The notes: a model not told the origin generated them from the sequence alone. Positions 23,041 through 32,079 are shown, counted from the stretch's first letter. The stretch is DNA of 64,000 bases from Streptomyces sp. (GCF_019510245.1 NZ_JAEKKT010000115.1:62001-126000); one strand, 5' to 3'. Made by a program: numbers and translations.

Positions 23041-24777
23041 GTGGTGACCAGCCCCGGGAGTGATCGCGTACAGCTGCCGCAGTTGAGGCTCGACGAACTG
23101 CTGGAAGAGCTGCAGGCACGGGTGGACGCGGCCCGAACCACCCGTGACCGGGTGCACAGCCTGCTGGAAGCGGTGCTCACGGTCGGGCGCGACCTGGATC
23201 TGGAACACGCCCTGCGCACCATCGTGGACGCGGCCGCCGCACTCGTGGATGCCGAGTACGCCGCTCTCGGGGTCATCGGACCCGACGGCAGGACCCTCTC
23301 GGCGTTCCACACCGTCGGCGTGAGCGAGACGCAGATCGCCGAGATCGGCGCCCACCCGCAGGGGCACGGCATCCTCGGTGAGCTGATCCGTGATCCTGAG
23401 CCGCTGCGGCTGACGAGACTCGGTGACCACCCGGCCTCGTACGGTTTCCCGTCCCACCACCCGCCGATGAACAGCTTCCTCGGCGTCCCGATCCGCGTCC
23501 GCGGCCGAGTCTTCGGCAACCTGTACCTCACCGAGAAGCGCGGCACGGCCGCGTTCGGCGAGGAGGACGAGGCGATCGTGTCCACCCTGGCCGTGGCCGC
23601 CGGCATGGCCATCGACAACGCCCGGCTGTACGCGGACTCCCGGCTGCGTGAACGCTGGCTGCGGGCGAACGCCGACATCGCCCACAGCCTGATGTCCGGC
23701 AGCCCGCGGGCCGAAGCGCTCGGCCTGATCGCGGACCGGGCCCGGGAGATCACCGGTTCGGCACTGGCCGCGGTCGCGACACCGATGGCGGAGACCAAGA
23801 CGCTCACCGTGGAGATCGCCGTCGGACTTGACGCGGAGGCCCACCAGGGGCTCGTGCTGCCCCTGTACGGAAGCCTGATGGGACTGGCCTGCGCCACCGC
23901 TGCCCCGGTCGCCAGCGACGATGTCGCCCATGACCCGCGTATCTCCCCGGAACCCCCGCGTTTCCAGGGGCTCGGCCCCGCGGTCGCCGTCCCCATCGGT
24001 ACACCCGAGGGCGGCACCCGGGGCGTGGTCCTCCTGGCCCGCGAGGCCGGCCGGACCGCGTTCGCCCGGCAGGAGACCGAGTTGCTGCGGGGGTTCTCGG
24101 CACAGGCGGCCCTCGCGATGGAACTGGCCGAGCACCGGCAGGACGCCGAACGGATCGCACTGCTCCGGGACCACGACCGGATCGCCCGTGACCTGCACGA
24201 CCTGGCCATCCAGCGCCTGTTCGCGACGGGGATGACCTTGCAGAGCACGGGACGCTTCATCGAGCACCCCGAGGCCGCGGACCGGGTCGGGCGAGCCGTG
24301 GACGATCTCGACGAGACCATCAGGATCATCAGATCGGCCATCTTCGGTCTGCGGACGCGCGAAGGCGCCACCGCCGGCGGGCTGCGGGCGCGGGTGGTGG
24401 ACGCGGTGGGCGAGGCCGTTCCCACGCTGGGCTTCACCCCGAGTCTGCGGATCGAGGGCCTGCTGGACACCGACGTACCGCGGGTGATCGCCGACGCCAT
24501 TCTGGCCGTGCTCGCCGAGGCCCTCACCGGCATCGCCCGGCACGCCCGCGCGAGCCGCGCGCAGGTGGGGCTCACGGCAGACGGCCGTGAAGCGGTCCTG
24601 ACGCTCGCGGACAACGGGACGGGCACCCCGGACGGAGTCCGCGGCGACGGTCTGCGCGCCATGGCCGAGCGGGTGGAACGACTGGGCGGTCACCTGAGCG
24701 TGTCCCGTCCCGACCGCGGCGGCACCGAACTGGAGTGGCGGGTCCCGCTGCCTGCGGAGCAGAAACCCCGACGCTGA
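23041..24777 (+). CDS. DevS/DosT-like sensor histidine kinase, tandem GAF (paralogue)
   Basis: The 578-residue kinase has the same order as the one at 13853: two GAF domains, a HisKA_3 region (DRIARDLHDLAIQRLFATGM with the phospho-acceptor His) and a HATPase domain. The first GAF keeps the HHPPMNSFLGVPIRVRGRVFGNLYL segment with the candidate haem-ligand His. The N-box reads TGIARHARA, with Gly where the first kinase has Asn (TNVARHARA), and the G1 box is DNGTGTPDGV. Loss of that Mg-ATP-binding Asn could lower kinase activity. AGGAGGA precedes two consecutive GTG codons (23041, 23044). It is divergent from the nitroreductase. Confidence 0.9.
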   Translation: MVTSPGSDRVQLPQLRLDELLEELQARVDAARTTRDRVHSLLEAVLTVGRDLDLEHALRTIVDAAAALVDAEYAALGVIGPDGRTLSAFHTVGVSETQIAEIGAHPQGHGILGELIRDPEPLRLTRLGDHPASYGFPSHHPPMNSFLGVPIRVRGRVFGNLYLTEKRGTAAFGEEDEAIVSTLAVAAGMAIDNARLYADSRLRERWLRANADIAHSLMSGSPRAEALGLIADRAREITGSALAAVATPMAETKTLTVEIAVGLDAEAHQGLVLPLYGSLMGLACATAAPVASDDVAHDPRISPEPPRFQGLGPAVAVPIGTPEGGTRGVVLLAREAGRTAFARQETELLRGFSAQAALAMELAEHRQDAERIALLRDHDRIARDLHDLAIQRLFATGMTLQSTGRFIEHPEAADRVGRAVDDLDETIRIIRSAIFGLRTREGATAGGLRARVVDAVGEAVPTLGFTPSLRIEGLLDTDVPRVIADAILAVLAEALTGIARHARASRAQVGLTADGREAVLTLADNGTGTPDGVRGDGLRAMAERVERLGGHLSVSRPDRGGTELEWRVPLPAEQKPRR

Positions 24778-25128
24778 GTTCCCTTGAGCCGGCCCCCGTC
24801 ACGCGAACGACCCGGCCCCGTTCTCGCCAGTCGCCACATGCGGCTCACGCCGTTGTGGAGACGGACTTCGACGCCGTCGTCGCCCGGTCGGGGACGTCGT
24901 GCCGGTGGGTCGGCCGGGGGCGCCGACGGCCGTGCCGGTGTTGTCGAAAGGCGTCATGGGTGGGGTACGTTGCGGTCGACGTCGAGGCTGCGCTCGGCTG
25001 GACCGGTGCGCGCGACGCTCCGCCGGTGACCAGTGGCGTCCCGGATCGACGGGCGCGTGGACCAGCCGGTACCGCAAGCTTCGAAGTCCTGCCCGGCAGC
25101 CGACATCCCGAGCCAGGAGCCCAGAACC
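24778..25128. other. Gap with no recognised gene
   Basis: In these 351 bases between the kinase and the flavin reductase-like gene I found no convincing frame on either strand, no strong hairpin and no DosR-like box. Confidence 0.4.
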
Positions 25129-25617
25129 GTGACCGAACTCGATCCGTTCTCCGACCCGCTCGACTATCCGTTGTACATCGTGACCGCGGAGGCCGCCGGT
25201 GAACGGGCGGGCTGTCTGGTCGGATTCGGCTCGCAGTGTTCGATCAGACCGCCCCGCTTCGTGGTCTGGCTGTCCAGGGCCAATCGGACGTTCCGGGTGG
25301 CCGAGCAGGCCGAACGGCTCACGGTTCATCTGCTCCGAGGGGACCAGCACCGGTTGGCCCGGCTGTTCGGTGGTGAGACCGGAGATCACCTCGACAAGTT
25401 CGCCGATGTCCCATGGCACCCGGGGCCAGGCGGATCTCCCGTCCTCGACGAAGCCCCCGCCTGGTTCGTGGGCCGCGTGCAGGACCGGATCGACGGCGGT
25501 GACCACGTCGGATTCCTGCTGGCCCCGGAGACGGTGAGCAGCGGCCCGGGCGGCCGAATCACTCCACTTTTCCTGACGGACGCGCTGGATATCAGGCCTG
25601 GCCATCCCGCGAGCTGA
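25129..25617 (+). CDS. Flavin reductase-like split-barrel protein
   Basis: The 162-residue protein reads DYPLYIVTAEAAGERAGCLVGFGSQCSIRPPRFVVWLSRANRTFRVAEQAERLTVHLL, the pattern of the flavin-reductase (FMN-binding split-barrel) family that reduces FMN or F420 or simply binds flavin. GTG 25129 follows AGGAG by 9 bases and fits the family start. It is the last gene of the stress island, before the catabolic cluster. No oxygenase partner is next to it, so it may serve the neighbouring redox proteins. Confidence 0.82.
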   Translation: MTELDPFSDPLDYPLYIVTAEAAGERAGCLVGFGSQCSIRPPRFVVWLSRANRTFRVAEQAERLTVHLLRGDQHRLARLFGGETGDHLDKFADVPWHPGPGGSPVLDEAPAWFVGRVQDRIDGGDHVGFLLAPETVSSGPGGRITPLFLTDALDIRPGHPAS

Positions 25618-25729
25618 TCGTCTCCTCCCTTCGCGACGATCAGTCCGTACCCGACGCTCGTCTTCCGCGTCGTGTCAAAGCCTGGAACACCGACTCGGTC
25701 GGCCCGCCATGTTCCCCACTATCCGCTAA

Positions 25730-25760
25730 CATAGATTTATTAGGTAGATAAATAAGCTAC
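25730..25760. promoter_or_regulatory. AT-rich operator/promoter island A
   Basis: In otherwise GC-rich DNA, ATTTAT-TAGGTAG-ATAAAT (25735-25753) forms a 6-base inverted repeat just upstream of the acyl-CoA dehydrogenase at 25780. TAAATAAGC (25749-25757) recurs exactly in island C (45143-45151). Confidence 0.55.
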
Positions 25761-25779
25761 TCGTGGCGGAGGAGTGGTC

Positions 25780-26931
25780 GTGGACTTCGGGCTGACTGAC
25801 GAGCAGGACCTGTTGCGCGCGACGGCACGGCAGTTCGTCGGCGATGTGTGTCCCGCCGAGAAGGCCAAGCAGTGGGACGAGGAGGGCGTCGTGCCGCCCG
25901 AGCTGTTCCGTGGCATGGCCGATCTGGGCTGGTTCTCCCTGCCGTTCAGCGAGGAGGAGGGCGGTGACGGCGGCGGACCGCTCGAACTGATCCTGATCGC
26001 CGAGGAGCTGGGGCGGGCCAGTTTCGACGTCGCCATGTGCTACATCGGCGTGCTCATCCCCGGCATCACGGTGTTCCGCTGGGGCAGCGAGGCGCAGCGC
26101 GACTTCATCCGTGAGGAGGTCATGACGGGACGCCACCGGCTCGCGGTCGGCCTCAGCGAGCCGGACAGCGGTTCGGACGCCGCCGCCCTGCGCACCACCG
26201 CCGAGGATCACGGCGACCGCTTCCTGGTACGCGGGCAGAAGGCGTGGTGCACCGGCGCCGGGCTCCCCGACACCACCATCGCGACCTATGTCCGCACGGG
26301 GCCCCGCGAGCCCAAGCACGGCGGGATCAGCCTGCTGCTCGTCGACCCGGCGACGCGGGGTGTAGAGGTGCGCCGGACCCCGACCCTCGCCCGGCACATC
26401 CTGGGCACCAACGAGGTCTTCTTCAACGACGTCTCCGTGCCCAGGGACAACCTCGTCGGCCCGCGCGACGAGGGCTGGAAGATCATGCTCTCCAACATCG
26501 AGCTGGAGAAGGTGATCATCAGCGGCGGCTACCTGGGGGCGGCCCAGGCCACCCTGGACGAGATGCTGGAGTACGCCCGCACCCGGCAGGCCTTCGGCCG
26601 CCCGATCGGCAACTTCCAGGCGCTCGCCCATGCCATGGCCGACCTGCAGACCGAGATCGACTCCGCGCGACTGCTCGCGTACCGGGCCGCCTGGCTGCTC
26701 GCCCAGGGCAGGCCCTGCACCCGCGAGGGCTCGATGGCGAAGCTGAAGGGCTCGGAGACCTACGTGGCGGCGGCCCGGCTCGGGATGCAGGTCTGCGCGG
26801 GCCACGGCTTCTCGACGGAGAGCGTGATGAGCTTCCGTTACCGGGAGTCGATCGTGGCCACCATCTCCGGCGGAACCAGTCAGATCCAGCGCAACGGGAT
26901 AGCCCGCAGCATGGGACTGCGGTCCTACTGA
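25780..26931 (+). CDS. Acyl-CoA dehydrogenase, isovaleryl-CoA dehydrogenase-like
   Basis: The 383-residue flavoenzyme introduces an alpha-beta double bond into an acyl-CoA. It has VGLSEPDSGSDAAALRTTA and AWCTGAGLPD around the FAD, RQAFGRPIGNFQAL for FAD/dimer contacts, and a C-terminal TISGGTSQIQRNGIA. The Glu of the usual YEGT motif is Gly here; the base is probably the Glu in NIELEKVIISGG, which aligns with Glu254 of isovaleryl-CoA dehydrogenase. This suggests a branched substrate. GTG 25780 is chosen for spacing from GGAGG (25774 would be too close). It stands alone downstream of AT-rich island A and its 3' end overlaps the convergent thioesterase by 7 bases. Confidence 0.9.
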   Translation: MDFGLTDEQDLLRATARQFVGDVCPAEKAKQWDEEGVVPPELFRGMADLGWFSLPFSEEEGGDGGGPLELILIAEELGRASFDVAMCYIGVLIPGITVFRWGSEAQRDFIREEVMTGRHRLAVGLSEPDSGSDAAALRTTAEDHGDRFLVRGQKAWCTGAGLPDTTIATYVRTGPREPKHGGISLLLVDPATRGVEVRRTPTLARHILGTNEVFFNDVSVPRDNLVGPRDEGWKIMLSNIELEKVIISGGYLGAAQATLDEMLEYARTRQAFGRPIGNFQALAHAMADLQTEIDSARLLAYRAAWLLAQGRPCTREGSMAKLKGSETYVAAARLGMQVCAGHGFSTESVMSFRYRESIVATISGGTSQIQRNGIARSMGLRSY

Positions 26932-27479
26932 TCCCCGGCGATGCCGTTCTGCTCGGCCAGCCAGCGCTCGTGCCGTGCGAAGTGGCCCCGGTCCCGGGTC
27001 ACCCAGATCCCGGAGGCCCGGGCCAGCACGGCACCAGCCGGCAGCAGGACCATCTCGCCCGCGATGTACCAGCGCGAGCCCTCGCGGCGCTCCACCCAGG
27101 CACGCACCTGGAGCGGGTGCTCCACCGGTACCGGCTTCACGAAGCTCACGGTCAGTTCCGCTGTCACACTCAACACCCGGTGCAGCAGCGGGAGATGGCC
27201 GAGGCAGTCGTCCAGCACGGCAGCCGTCCAGCCGCCGTGCGCCACCTCGGGCCCGCCCTCCTGGTCCCGGGGGCAGGCGAGTTCGAACCACGCCACGCCG
27301 TTCGCGTCGAGCCGCTCCCGCTCCACGCCGAGCCGGCAGGAGCCGGCACCGCGGCACGCGCCGCACAGCGCCACCCCGCCGGGAGTCCGGGGCGGCTCCT
27401 GGAAGTCGGCCCCCGCCCAGTGCGCGGCCGCTGCCGCATCCCCCCGGTCACCGGGGACGGAACCCGCTCGCGTGGACAT
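26925..27479 (-). CDS. Hotdog-fold (PaaI-like) acyl-CoA thioesterase
   Basis: The 184-residue protein has the hotdog signature VAHGGWTAAVLDDCLGHL, then LTVSFVKPVPVEHPLQVRAWV, and a final RASGIWVTRDRGHF. It would hydrolyse a CoA ester, releasing CoA from dead-end intermediates. The N-terminal 70 residues are Cys-containing (CGACRGAGSCRLG), an unusual addition that might bind a metal. ATG 27479 follows GAGGAG by about 10 bases. It is the last gene of the minus-strand operon starting at 32079. Confidence 0.82.
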   Translation of the reverse strand: MSTRAGSVPGDRGDAAAAAHWAGADFQEPPRTPGGVALCGACRGAGSCRLGVERERLDANGVAWFELACPRDQEGGPEVAHGGWTAAVLDDCLGHLPLLHRVLSVTAELTVSFVKPVPVEHPLQVRAWVERREGSRWYIAGEMVLLPAGAVLARASGIWVTRDRGHFARHERWLAEQNGIAGDQ

Positions 27480-27521
27480 GACGCAACAACTCCTCGTATC
27501 CGAAGGCATCCTGGGCACCCC

Positions 27522-27548
27522 GGTCATCCCGGTCATCCCGGTCATCCT
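27522..27548. repeat. Tandem 9-base repeat
   Basis: GGTCATCCC occurs twice head to tail, followed by GGTCATCCT, in the 91-base gap between the LLM oxidoreductase stop and the thioesterase start. It is a small slippage-type array with no known role. Confidence 0.7.
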
Positions 27549-27570
27549 GGGCCGCCGTGGTCATCCGGGC

Positions 27571-28545
27571 TCAGGCGTCGGCAAGCAGCGGCCGCAGCTT
27601 CCCGGCGACGAGCTGGACCTGGCGGGCCACCATCTCCTCGGGCATTCCGGCCAGTGAGGCCCACAGGAACACCCCTTCCACCGGCAGCCCCGCCACATAC
27701 GCCCTGATGGCCTGGGCGGTTTCCTGCGGGGTGCCGTAGAGGAACTGGCCGACACCGGTCGCGGTCAGCCCGGTCGCCCGCCACCTCTCGGGGTCGATGG
27801 GGCGGGGGACCGGCCGGTCCGTTCCCTCCACCATGTACCGGCGGTAGCTGTCCCACTGGTACGCCAGGTGCTTGCGCACCACCGGCCAGTCGCCCTCGGG
27901 ATCCTCGGTGACGAACGTCGTGAACGAGCCCTGCATCCGGGCCGTCGACGCGTCGTGGCGGCCCTCGGCGAGGCCTTCCCGGTACGGCGTCAGCAACGCC
28001 GGGTTGAGCGACAGCAGTCCCGTGCCGAGCCGGCCGGCCCGGCGTGCGCCCTGCGGGCCCTGGTAGCCGAGCCAGATCGGCAGCGGATCCTGGACTGGGC
28101 CGGGAGTCACCAGGGACTCGGCCCACAGGCGCCGGATCTCCCTGACCCGTTGGTCGGTCGTGGTGTAGCGCTTCGCGAGGTCGGCACCGAACAGCCGGTA
28201 CTCGGGCACCCGGTAGCCGGTGCCGAGGCCGAGGTCCAGGCGGCCGTCGCTGATGATGTCGACGACCGCCGCCTGTTCGGCCAGTTCGGGGGCCGCGTGC
28301 AGCGGTGCGGGGACGACCGCGGTGCCCAGCCGCACCCGGCGCGTGCGGGCCGCGGCGGCGGCCGCCATGGTGAGCGGCTGGGGAAGGTAGCCGTCCTCGA
28401 AGCCGTGGTGTTCGGAGAACCAGACGGAGTCGATGCCCAGCCGGTCCGCCTCCTCGCACATCTCCAGCGCGAAGCCGTACACCCGCGGCCAACTCCGCTG
28501 CCACGGCGGTGGGTTGCGCAGGTCGAAGTAGATGCCCACCTTCAC
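27571..28545 (-). CDS. LLM-class flavin/F420-dependent oxidoreductase
   Basis: The 324-residue luciferase-like TIM barrel starts KVGIYFDLRNPP and has DSVWFSEHHGFEDGYLPQPL (the EHH motif in the flavin pocket), RVRLGTAVVPAPLH and DLGLGTGYRVPEY. Members oxidise or hydroxylate substrates using FMNH2 and O2, or transfer hydride with F420. GTG 28545 follows AGGAGG. Its start overlaps the stop of the Pat-like gene by 3 bases, so the two are translationally coupled. In this cluster it may carry out a Baeyer-Villiger-type or hydroxylation step, but the substrate is not predictable. Confidence 0.85.
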   Translation of the reverse strand: MKVGIYFDLRNPPPWQRSWPRVYGFALEMCEEADRLGIDSVWFSEHHGFEDGYLPQPLTMAAAAAARTRRVRLGTAVVPAPLHAAPELAEQAAVVDIISDGRLDLGLGTGYRVPEYRLFGADLAKRYTTTDQRVREIRRLWAESLVTPGPVQDPLPIWLGYQGPQGARRAGRLGTGLLSLNPALLTPYREGLAEGRHDASTARMQGSFTTFVTEDPEGDWPVVRKHLAYQWDSYRRYMVEGTDRPVPRPIDPERWRATGLTATGVGQFLYGTPQETAQAIRAYVAGLPVEGVFLWASLAGMPEEMVARQVQLVAGKLRPLLADA

Positions 28546-30983
28546 GCCGGAGCGCCTCCTGTCGTGTCGCCCGCGAGCCGGATCGCCGCGTGTGCGACGG
28601 CGACCCCCTCCCCGGGCGGCAGCAGCCGCACGGGGCGCAGTTCCAGGGCCTCGATCTCCGGCAGGTCCTCGACCATCGCCGAGACCCGCAGGACCGTCTC
28701 CTCCAGAGCCGCCAGATCGACACCCCGGCCCCCCGCCCGGCCGTCCAGCAACGGGGCCGCGCGCAGCGAGCGGACCATCTCGCGGGCGTCGCGGTCGCTC
28801 AGCGGGGTGACGCGGTGTGCCACGTCCGCCATGAGGTCGGCGTAGTCCCCGGTGAGGCCGAAGGAGACCACCGGACCGAATACCGGGTCCGCGCCGACGG
28901 CTAGGAACGCGTCCAAGCCGGCGTCGCCTGCGTCCGGGACGGTGTCCGGGCCTGTGTCCCGTACGGCGATTCCGTACGCGCCCAGCAACTCGGCGGTGGC
29001 CGCTGCCGGGGCCGGGCCGGGGGCGCAGGCGGCGACCAGCGACCGGGCGCGCTCGCTGTCGACTCCCGCGAGTTCCGGAACGACGCCCGCGGGAGTGCTG
29101 CGCCAGACCTGGTAGGCCGCCGCGTGTCCGAGCGAGGTGGCCGCCGCCTCGGGGAACGTGTAGGTCGGTACGACGAGTCCGTCCCGGTGCAGCAGATCGG
29201 CGACCCCCGCCCCGCCGAGGAAGCTCGTCACCACCGGCTTGTCGGGACGGCCCGCGGCCGCGTCGAGGATCGCCGACGCCACCTCGTCGGCCTTGTCCGC
29301 CAGCGGCGGCATGAACAGCACGACGGCCGCGTCGATGCCGTCGTCGGCCAGGACCGCGTCCAGCGCCTCCCGGTAGTGCGCGGCGGTGGCCGCAGGGGTC
29401 AGGTCGACGGGGTTGGAGACGTCCGCATGGGGTGCGAGGGCCGAGCGGAGCCGGTGCCGCGTGCGCTCGCCGAGCTCGGGCACGAGCAGCCCGCTCGCCG
29501 TGCACGCCCCGGCCGTCAGTGCCGCCGGGCCGCCCGCGTTGGTGATCACGGCGACCCGGTTGCCGGGCGGGGGAGGCTGGTGGGCCAGCAGCAGGGCGAC
29601 GTCGAAGAGTTCCTGGAGGCTGCGGGTGCGGATCACGCCGGACTGGGCGAACAGCGAGTGCACCGCCGAGTCCTCGGGGCCCGGGTGGACCGCGACGATC
29701 GGCTTGCGGGGCGCGACCCGGCGGGCGACGCGGGCGAACCGGCGCGGGTTGCCGAAGGTCTCGACGTGCAGCAGGATCACCGAGGTCGCCGGGTCCTCCT
29801 CCCACCACTGGAGGAGGTCGTTGGTGGACACGTCGACGGCGTGGCCCACCGACACGAAGCCGGAGAAGCCGAGGCGCAGCCGCTTGGCGAAGTCCAGCAC
29901 CGCGAGCCCGAGCGGCCCGGACTGGCTCGACATCGCGACCCGGCCCGGCGTCGGCAGCGCGGGCGAGAACGTCGCCGCCAGCCGTGCCGCGGGGGTCGTG
30001 TTGACGACGCCCATGCAGTTCGGGCCCACCAGCCGCATTCCGGAGGCGCGGGCGAACCGGGCCAGCTCCAGCTCGGTCGAGCGGCCTTCGGCCCCGGTCT
30101 CCCCGAAGCCGGTCGAGACGACGACCACCGCCCTGGCCCCGGCCTCGGCGCACTCGCGTACGACGGCGGGCACCGCCTCGGCCCGCACGGCCACCAACGC
30201 CAGGTCCGGCGGCTCCGGAAGGTCACGGACCCGTGGGTACGCCCGGACCCCGGCGACCTGCTCCGCCCGCGGGTTGACGGGGAACACGCTGCCGCCGAAG
30301 CCGCCCCGCAGCAGGTTCGCCACGATCTCGTGTCCGATCGTCAGGGGGCCGCGGTTGGCGCCGATCACGGCGACCGACCGCGGTTCGAGCAGGGGTCTGA
30401 GGGATCGCCGTACCACCGTCTGCTCGCGGCGCTCCGCCCGGGCCACGGCCTGGGCCTGCGGGTCGACGGCGATCTCGAAGTGGATGATCTGGCCGGGCGG
30501 CCCGGCCTTCACCCGGTAGCCGGAGCCGAGGAAGACGTTGATCATCCGGGTGTTGTCGGCGAGGACGTCGGCATCCAGCACCCTGATGCCCCGGGCCCGG
30601 GCGGCCGCCGCGATGTGCTCCAGGAGCAGCCTGCCGAACCCCTCGCTCTGGTGGTCGTCCCGGATGGTGAACGTGACCTCGGCGCGCTCCGGGTCCCCGG
30701 TGTCGCGGACGTAGCGGACGAGGCCGGCGATCTCGTCGCCGGCCAGGGCGACGAGTGCCAGCTCGTTGAGGTAGTCCACGTGCGCGCCGCGCCGGATGAC
30801 GTCGTCGCGGACCCGGACCACCGGGCCGAGGGACCGGTAGGCGAGGGTGGCCCGGGAGAGGCTGCCGACGAAGGCGACCAGGCGGTCCGCGTCCTCGGGC
30901 CGGACCGGCCGGACGAAGGTCGACCGTCCGGTCCGGACGAGCCCTGGCCGCTCCAGGTCCTCGGGGTAGGGGGGAGTGGTCAC
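28542..30983 (-). CDS. GNAT plus NDP-forming acyl-CoA synthetase-like protein (Pat-type acyltransferase)
   Basis: The 813-residue fusion begins with a GNAT domain (about 18-175; acetyl-CoA loop DDHQSEGFGRLLLEHI), then a CoA-binding domain (SVAVIGANRGPLTIGHEI), succinyl-CoA-ligase-like domains (GPNCMGVVNTTP, MSSQSGPLGLAVLDFA) and a shortened ATP-grasp end (FGPVVSFGLTGDYADLMADVA). The phospho-His loop (usually SHTGALAG) is missing before SLFAQSGVIR, and the ATP-binding block with HKSDxGGV is absent. The ligase half is therefore probably inactive and serves as an acyl-CoA or nucleotide sensor, as in Pat lysine acyltransferases that switch off acyl-CoA synthetases. GTG 30983 is 16 bases after the amidohydrolase stop. 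Confidence 0.82.
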   Translation of the reverse strand: MTTPPYPEDLERPGLVRTGRSTFVRPVRPEDADRLVAFVGSLSRATLAYRSLGPVVRVRDDVIRRGAHVDYLNELALVALAGDEIAGLVRYVRDTGDPERAEVTFTIRDDHQSEGFGRLLLEHIAAAARARGIRVLDADVLADNTRMINVFLGSGYRVKAGPPGQIIHFEIAVDPQAQAVARAERREQTVVRRSLRPLLEPRSVAVIGANRGPLTIGHEIVANLLRGGFGGSVFPVNPRAEQVAGVRAYPRVRDLPEPPDLALVAVRAEAVPAVVRECAEAGARAVVVVSTGFGETGAEGRSTELELARFARASGMRLVGPNCMGVVNTTPAARLAATFSPALPTPGRVAMSSQSGPLGLAVLDFAKRLRLGFSGFVSVGHAVDVSTNDLLQWWEEDPATSVILLHVETFGNPRRFARVARRVAPRKPIVAVHPGPEDSAVHSLFAQSGVIRTRSLQELFDVALLLAHQPPPPGNRVAVITNAGGPAALTAGACTASGLLVPELGERTRHRLRSALAPHADVSNPVDLTPAATAAHYREALDAVLADDGIDAAVVLFMPPLADKADEVASAILDAAAGRPDKPVVTSFLGGAGVADLLHRDGLVVPTYTFPEAAATSLGHAAAYQVWRSTPAGVVPELAGVDSERARSLVAACAPGPAPAAATAELLGAYGIAVRDTGPDTVPDAGDAGLDAFLAVGADPVFGPVVSFGLTGDYADLMADVAHRVTPLSDRDAREMVRSLRAAPLLDGRAGGRGVDLAALEETVLRVSAMVEDLPEIEALELRPVRLLPPGEGVAVAHAAIRLAGDTTGGAPA

Positions 30984-30999
30984 GGTGGTACGCCGCCGC

Positions 31000-32079
31000 T
31001 CAGACGGCGGCCTCCTGCGGGGTCTGCTCGGACAGGTCGAACAACTCGTTGAAGGTGCCGCGCGTGACGCGTTCGCGGACGTCGACCGGCACGCCGTCGA
31101 ACAGGTCGTGCAGCGTGGCCTGGGTGTGGCCGTAGGTGCCCTCCAGGTGGGGGTAGTCGTCGCCCCACATCACGTTGCGGTAGCCCGTCGACTCGACGAT
31201 CTCCACCGAGCTCCTGTCGTGCTGGAAGGACGCGTACACCTGCTGCCGGATGATCTCGCTGGGCAGCCGGCTGAGCTTGGGGCGGACGAACATGCCGTGC
31301 TGCCGGTAGGCCTCGTCCATCCGGTCGCCGATGGCGGGCACCCAGCCCGCGCCGCCCTCCGCGATCAGGATCTTCAGGTCCGGGTGGCGGTCGAGGGCAC
31401 CGCCCGCGACCATGTGGGACACCACCCGCATGCCCGGGTAGGTCGTCTCCATGTAGTTGACGACCGCGCCGCCGGGCCCGCGGAAGACGACGTTCTGGGC
31501 GCCGGTGCCGATGTGGAACCCGAGCACCATGCCCGCCCGCTCGGCCGCGGTCCACAGCGGTTCCCAGCGGTCGAGGGCGTACTCCTCGCCCTGCCGTGTC
31601 GAGCACGGCAGGAAGACCGCCTTGAAGCCGAGCTCGGCCGCCCGCTCCAGCTCGGCGACCGCGTCGTCGATGTCGGCCGTGGAGACGCAGGCGGTGGTGA
31701 TCACGCGCTTGTTCTTGCTGAGGATCTCCTCGTGCGCCCAGTCGTTCCAGGCCCGAACGGTCTCCCGGGCGAGCTCCCGGTCCGTGATCGACACCAGCCA
31801 GAACCCCATGGAGGGGAAGGCCAGCTGGGACCACACGCCCTCCTGGTCGAGGTCCTTGAGCCGGACCTTCAGGTCCCAGGCGCCCGGCGGGCGCATGGCG
31901 TCCATGAAGTCGCCGAGCTGGCGGTCGATGCGCTCGCCGTCGATGTAGAGCATCTCGTACTTCTCCCCACGCTCGCTGCGCGGGGCCCGTGCGCCCAGCC
32001 GTGCCGGCAGCCGCTCGGTCCACACGTCGGCGGGTTCCATCACATGGGAGTCCCCCGAGTTGACCCAGATCTTCGACAT
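31000..32079 (-). CDS. Amidohydrolase-2 family metal-dependent hydrolase
   Basis: The 359-residue TIM-barrel protein starts KIWVNSGDSHVMEPADVW. It keeps a metal-site GDSH near residue 9, GFHIGTGAQN with the middle His, EGGAGWVPAIGDRM, and the C-terminal MWGDDYPHLEG with the metal-binding Asp. This is the ACMSD/gamma-resorcylate decarboxylase-like family, which decarboxylates or hydrolyses cyclic acids. In such catabolic clusters members are thought to act on ring-opened CoA esters or beta-keto acids. AAGGAG precedes ATG 32079. It is the first gene of the minus operon, divergent from a PaaK-like ligase across AT-rich island B. Confidence 0.85.
   Translation of the reverse strand: MSKIWVNSGDSHVMEPADVWTERLPARLGARAPRSERGEKYEMLYIDGERIDRQLGDFMDAMRPPGAWDLKVRLKDLDQEGVWSQLAFPSMGFWLVSITDRELARETVRAWNDWAHEEILSKNKRVITTACVSTADIDDAVAELERAAELGFKAVFLPCSTRQGEEYALDRWEPLWTAAERAGMVLGFHIGTGAQNVVFRGPGGAVVNYMETTYPGMRVVSHMVAGGALDRHPDLKILIAEGGAGWVPAIGDRMDEAYRQHGMFVRPKLSRLPSEIIRQQVYASFQHDRSSVEIVESTGYRNVMWGDDYPHLEGTYGHTQATLHDLFDGVPVDVRERVTRGTFNELFDLSEQTPQEAAV

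Noticed and set aside
25726..27366. Long minus-strand frame (546 codons) over the acyl-CoA dehydrogenase
   Set aside because: Antisense of a well-conserved gene; its composition is typical of GC-rich shadow frames.
27522..27548. GGTCATCCC repeats as part of a CRISPR-like array
   Set aside because: Units are only 9 bases with no spacers, so this is a simple tandem repeat.
29124..31052. Plus-strand frame of 642 codons across the GNAT/ligase-like gene
   Set aside because: No recognisable domain, and the minus-strand gene explains the DNA fully.
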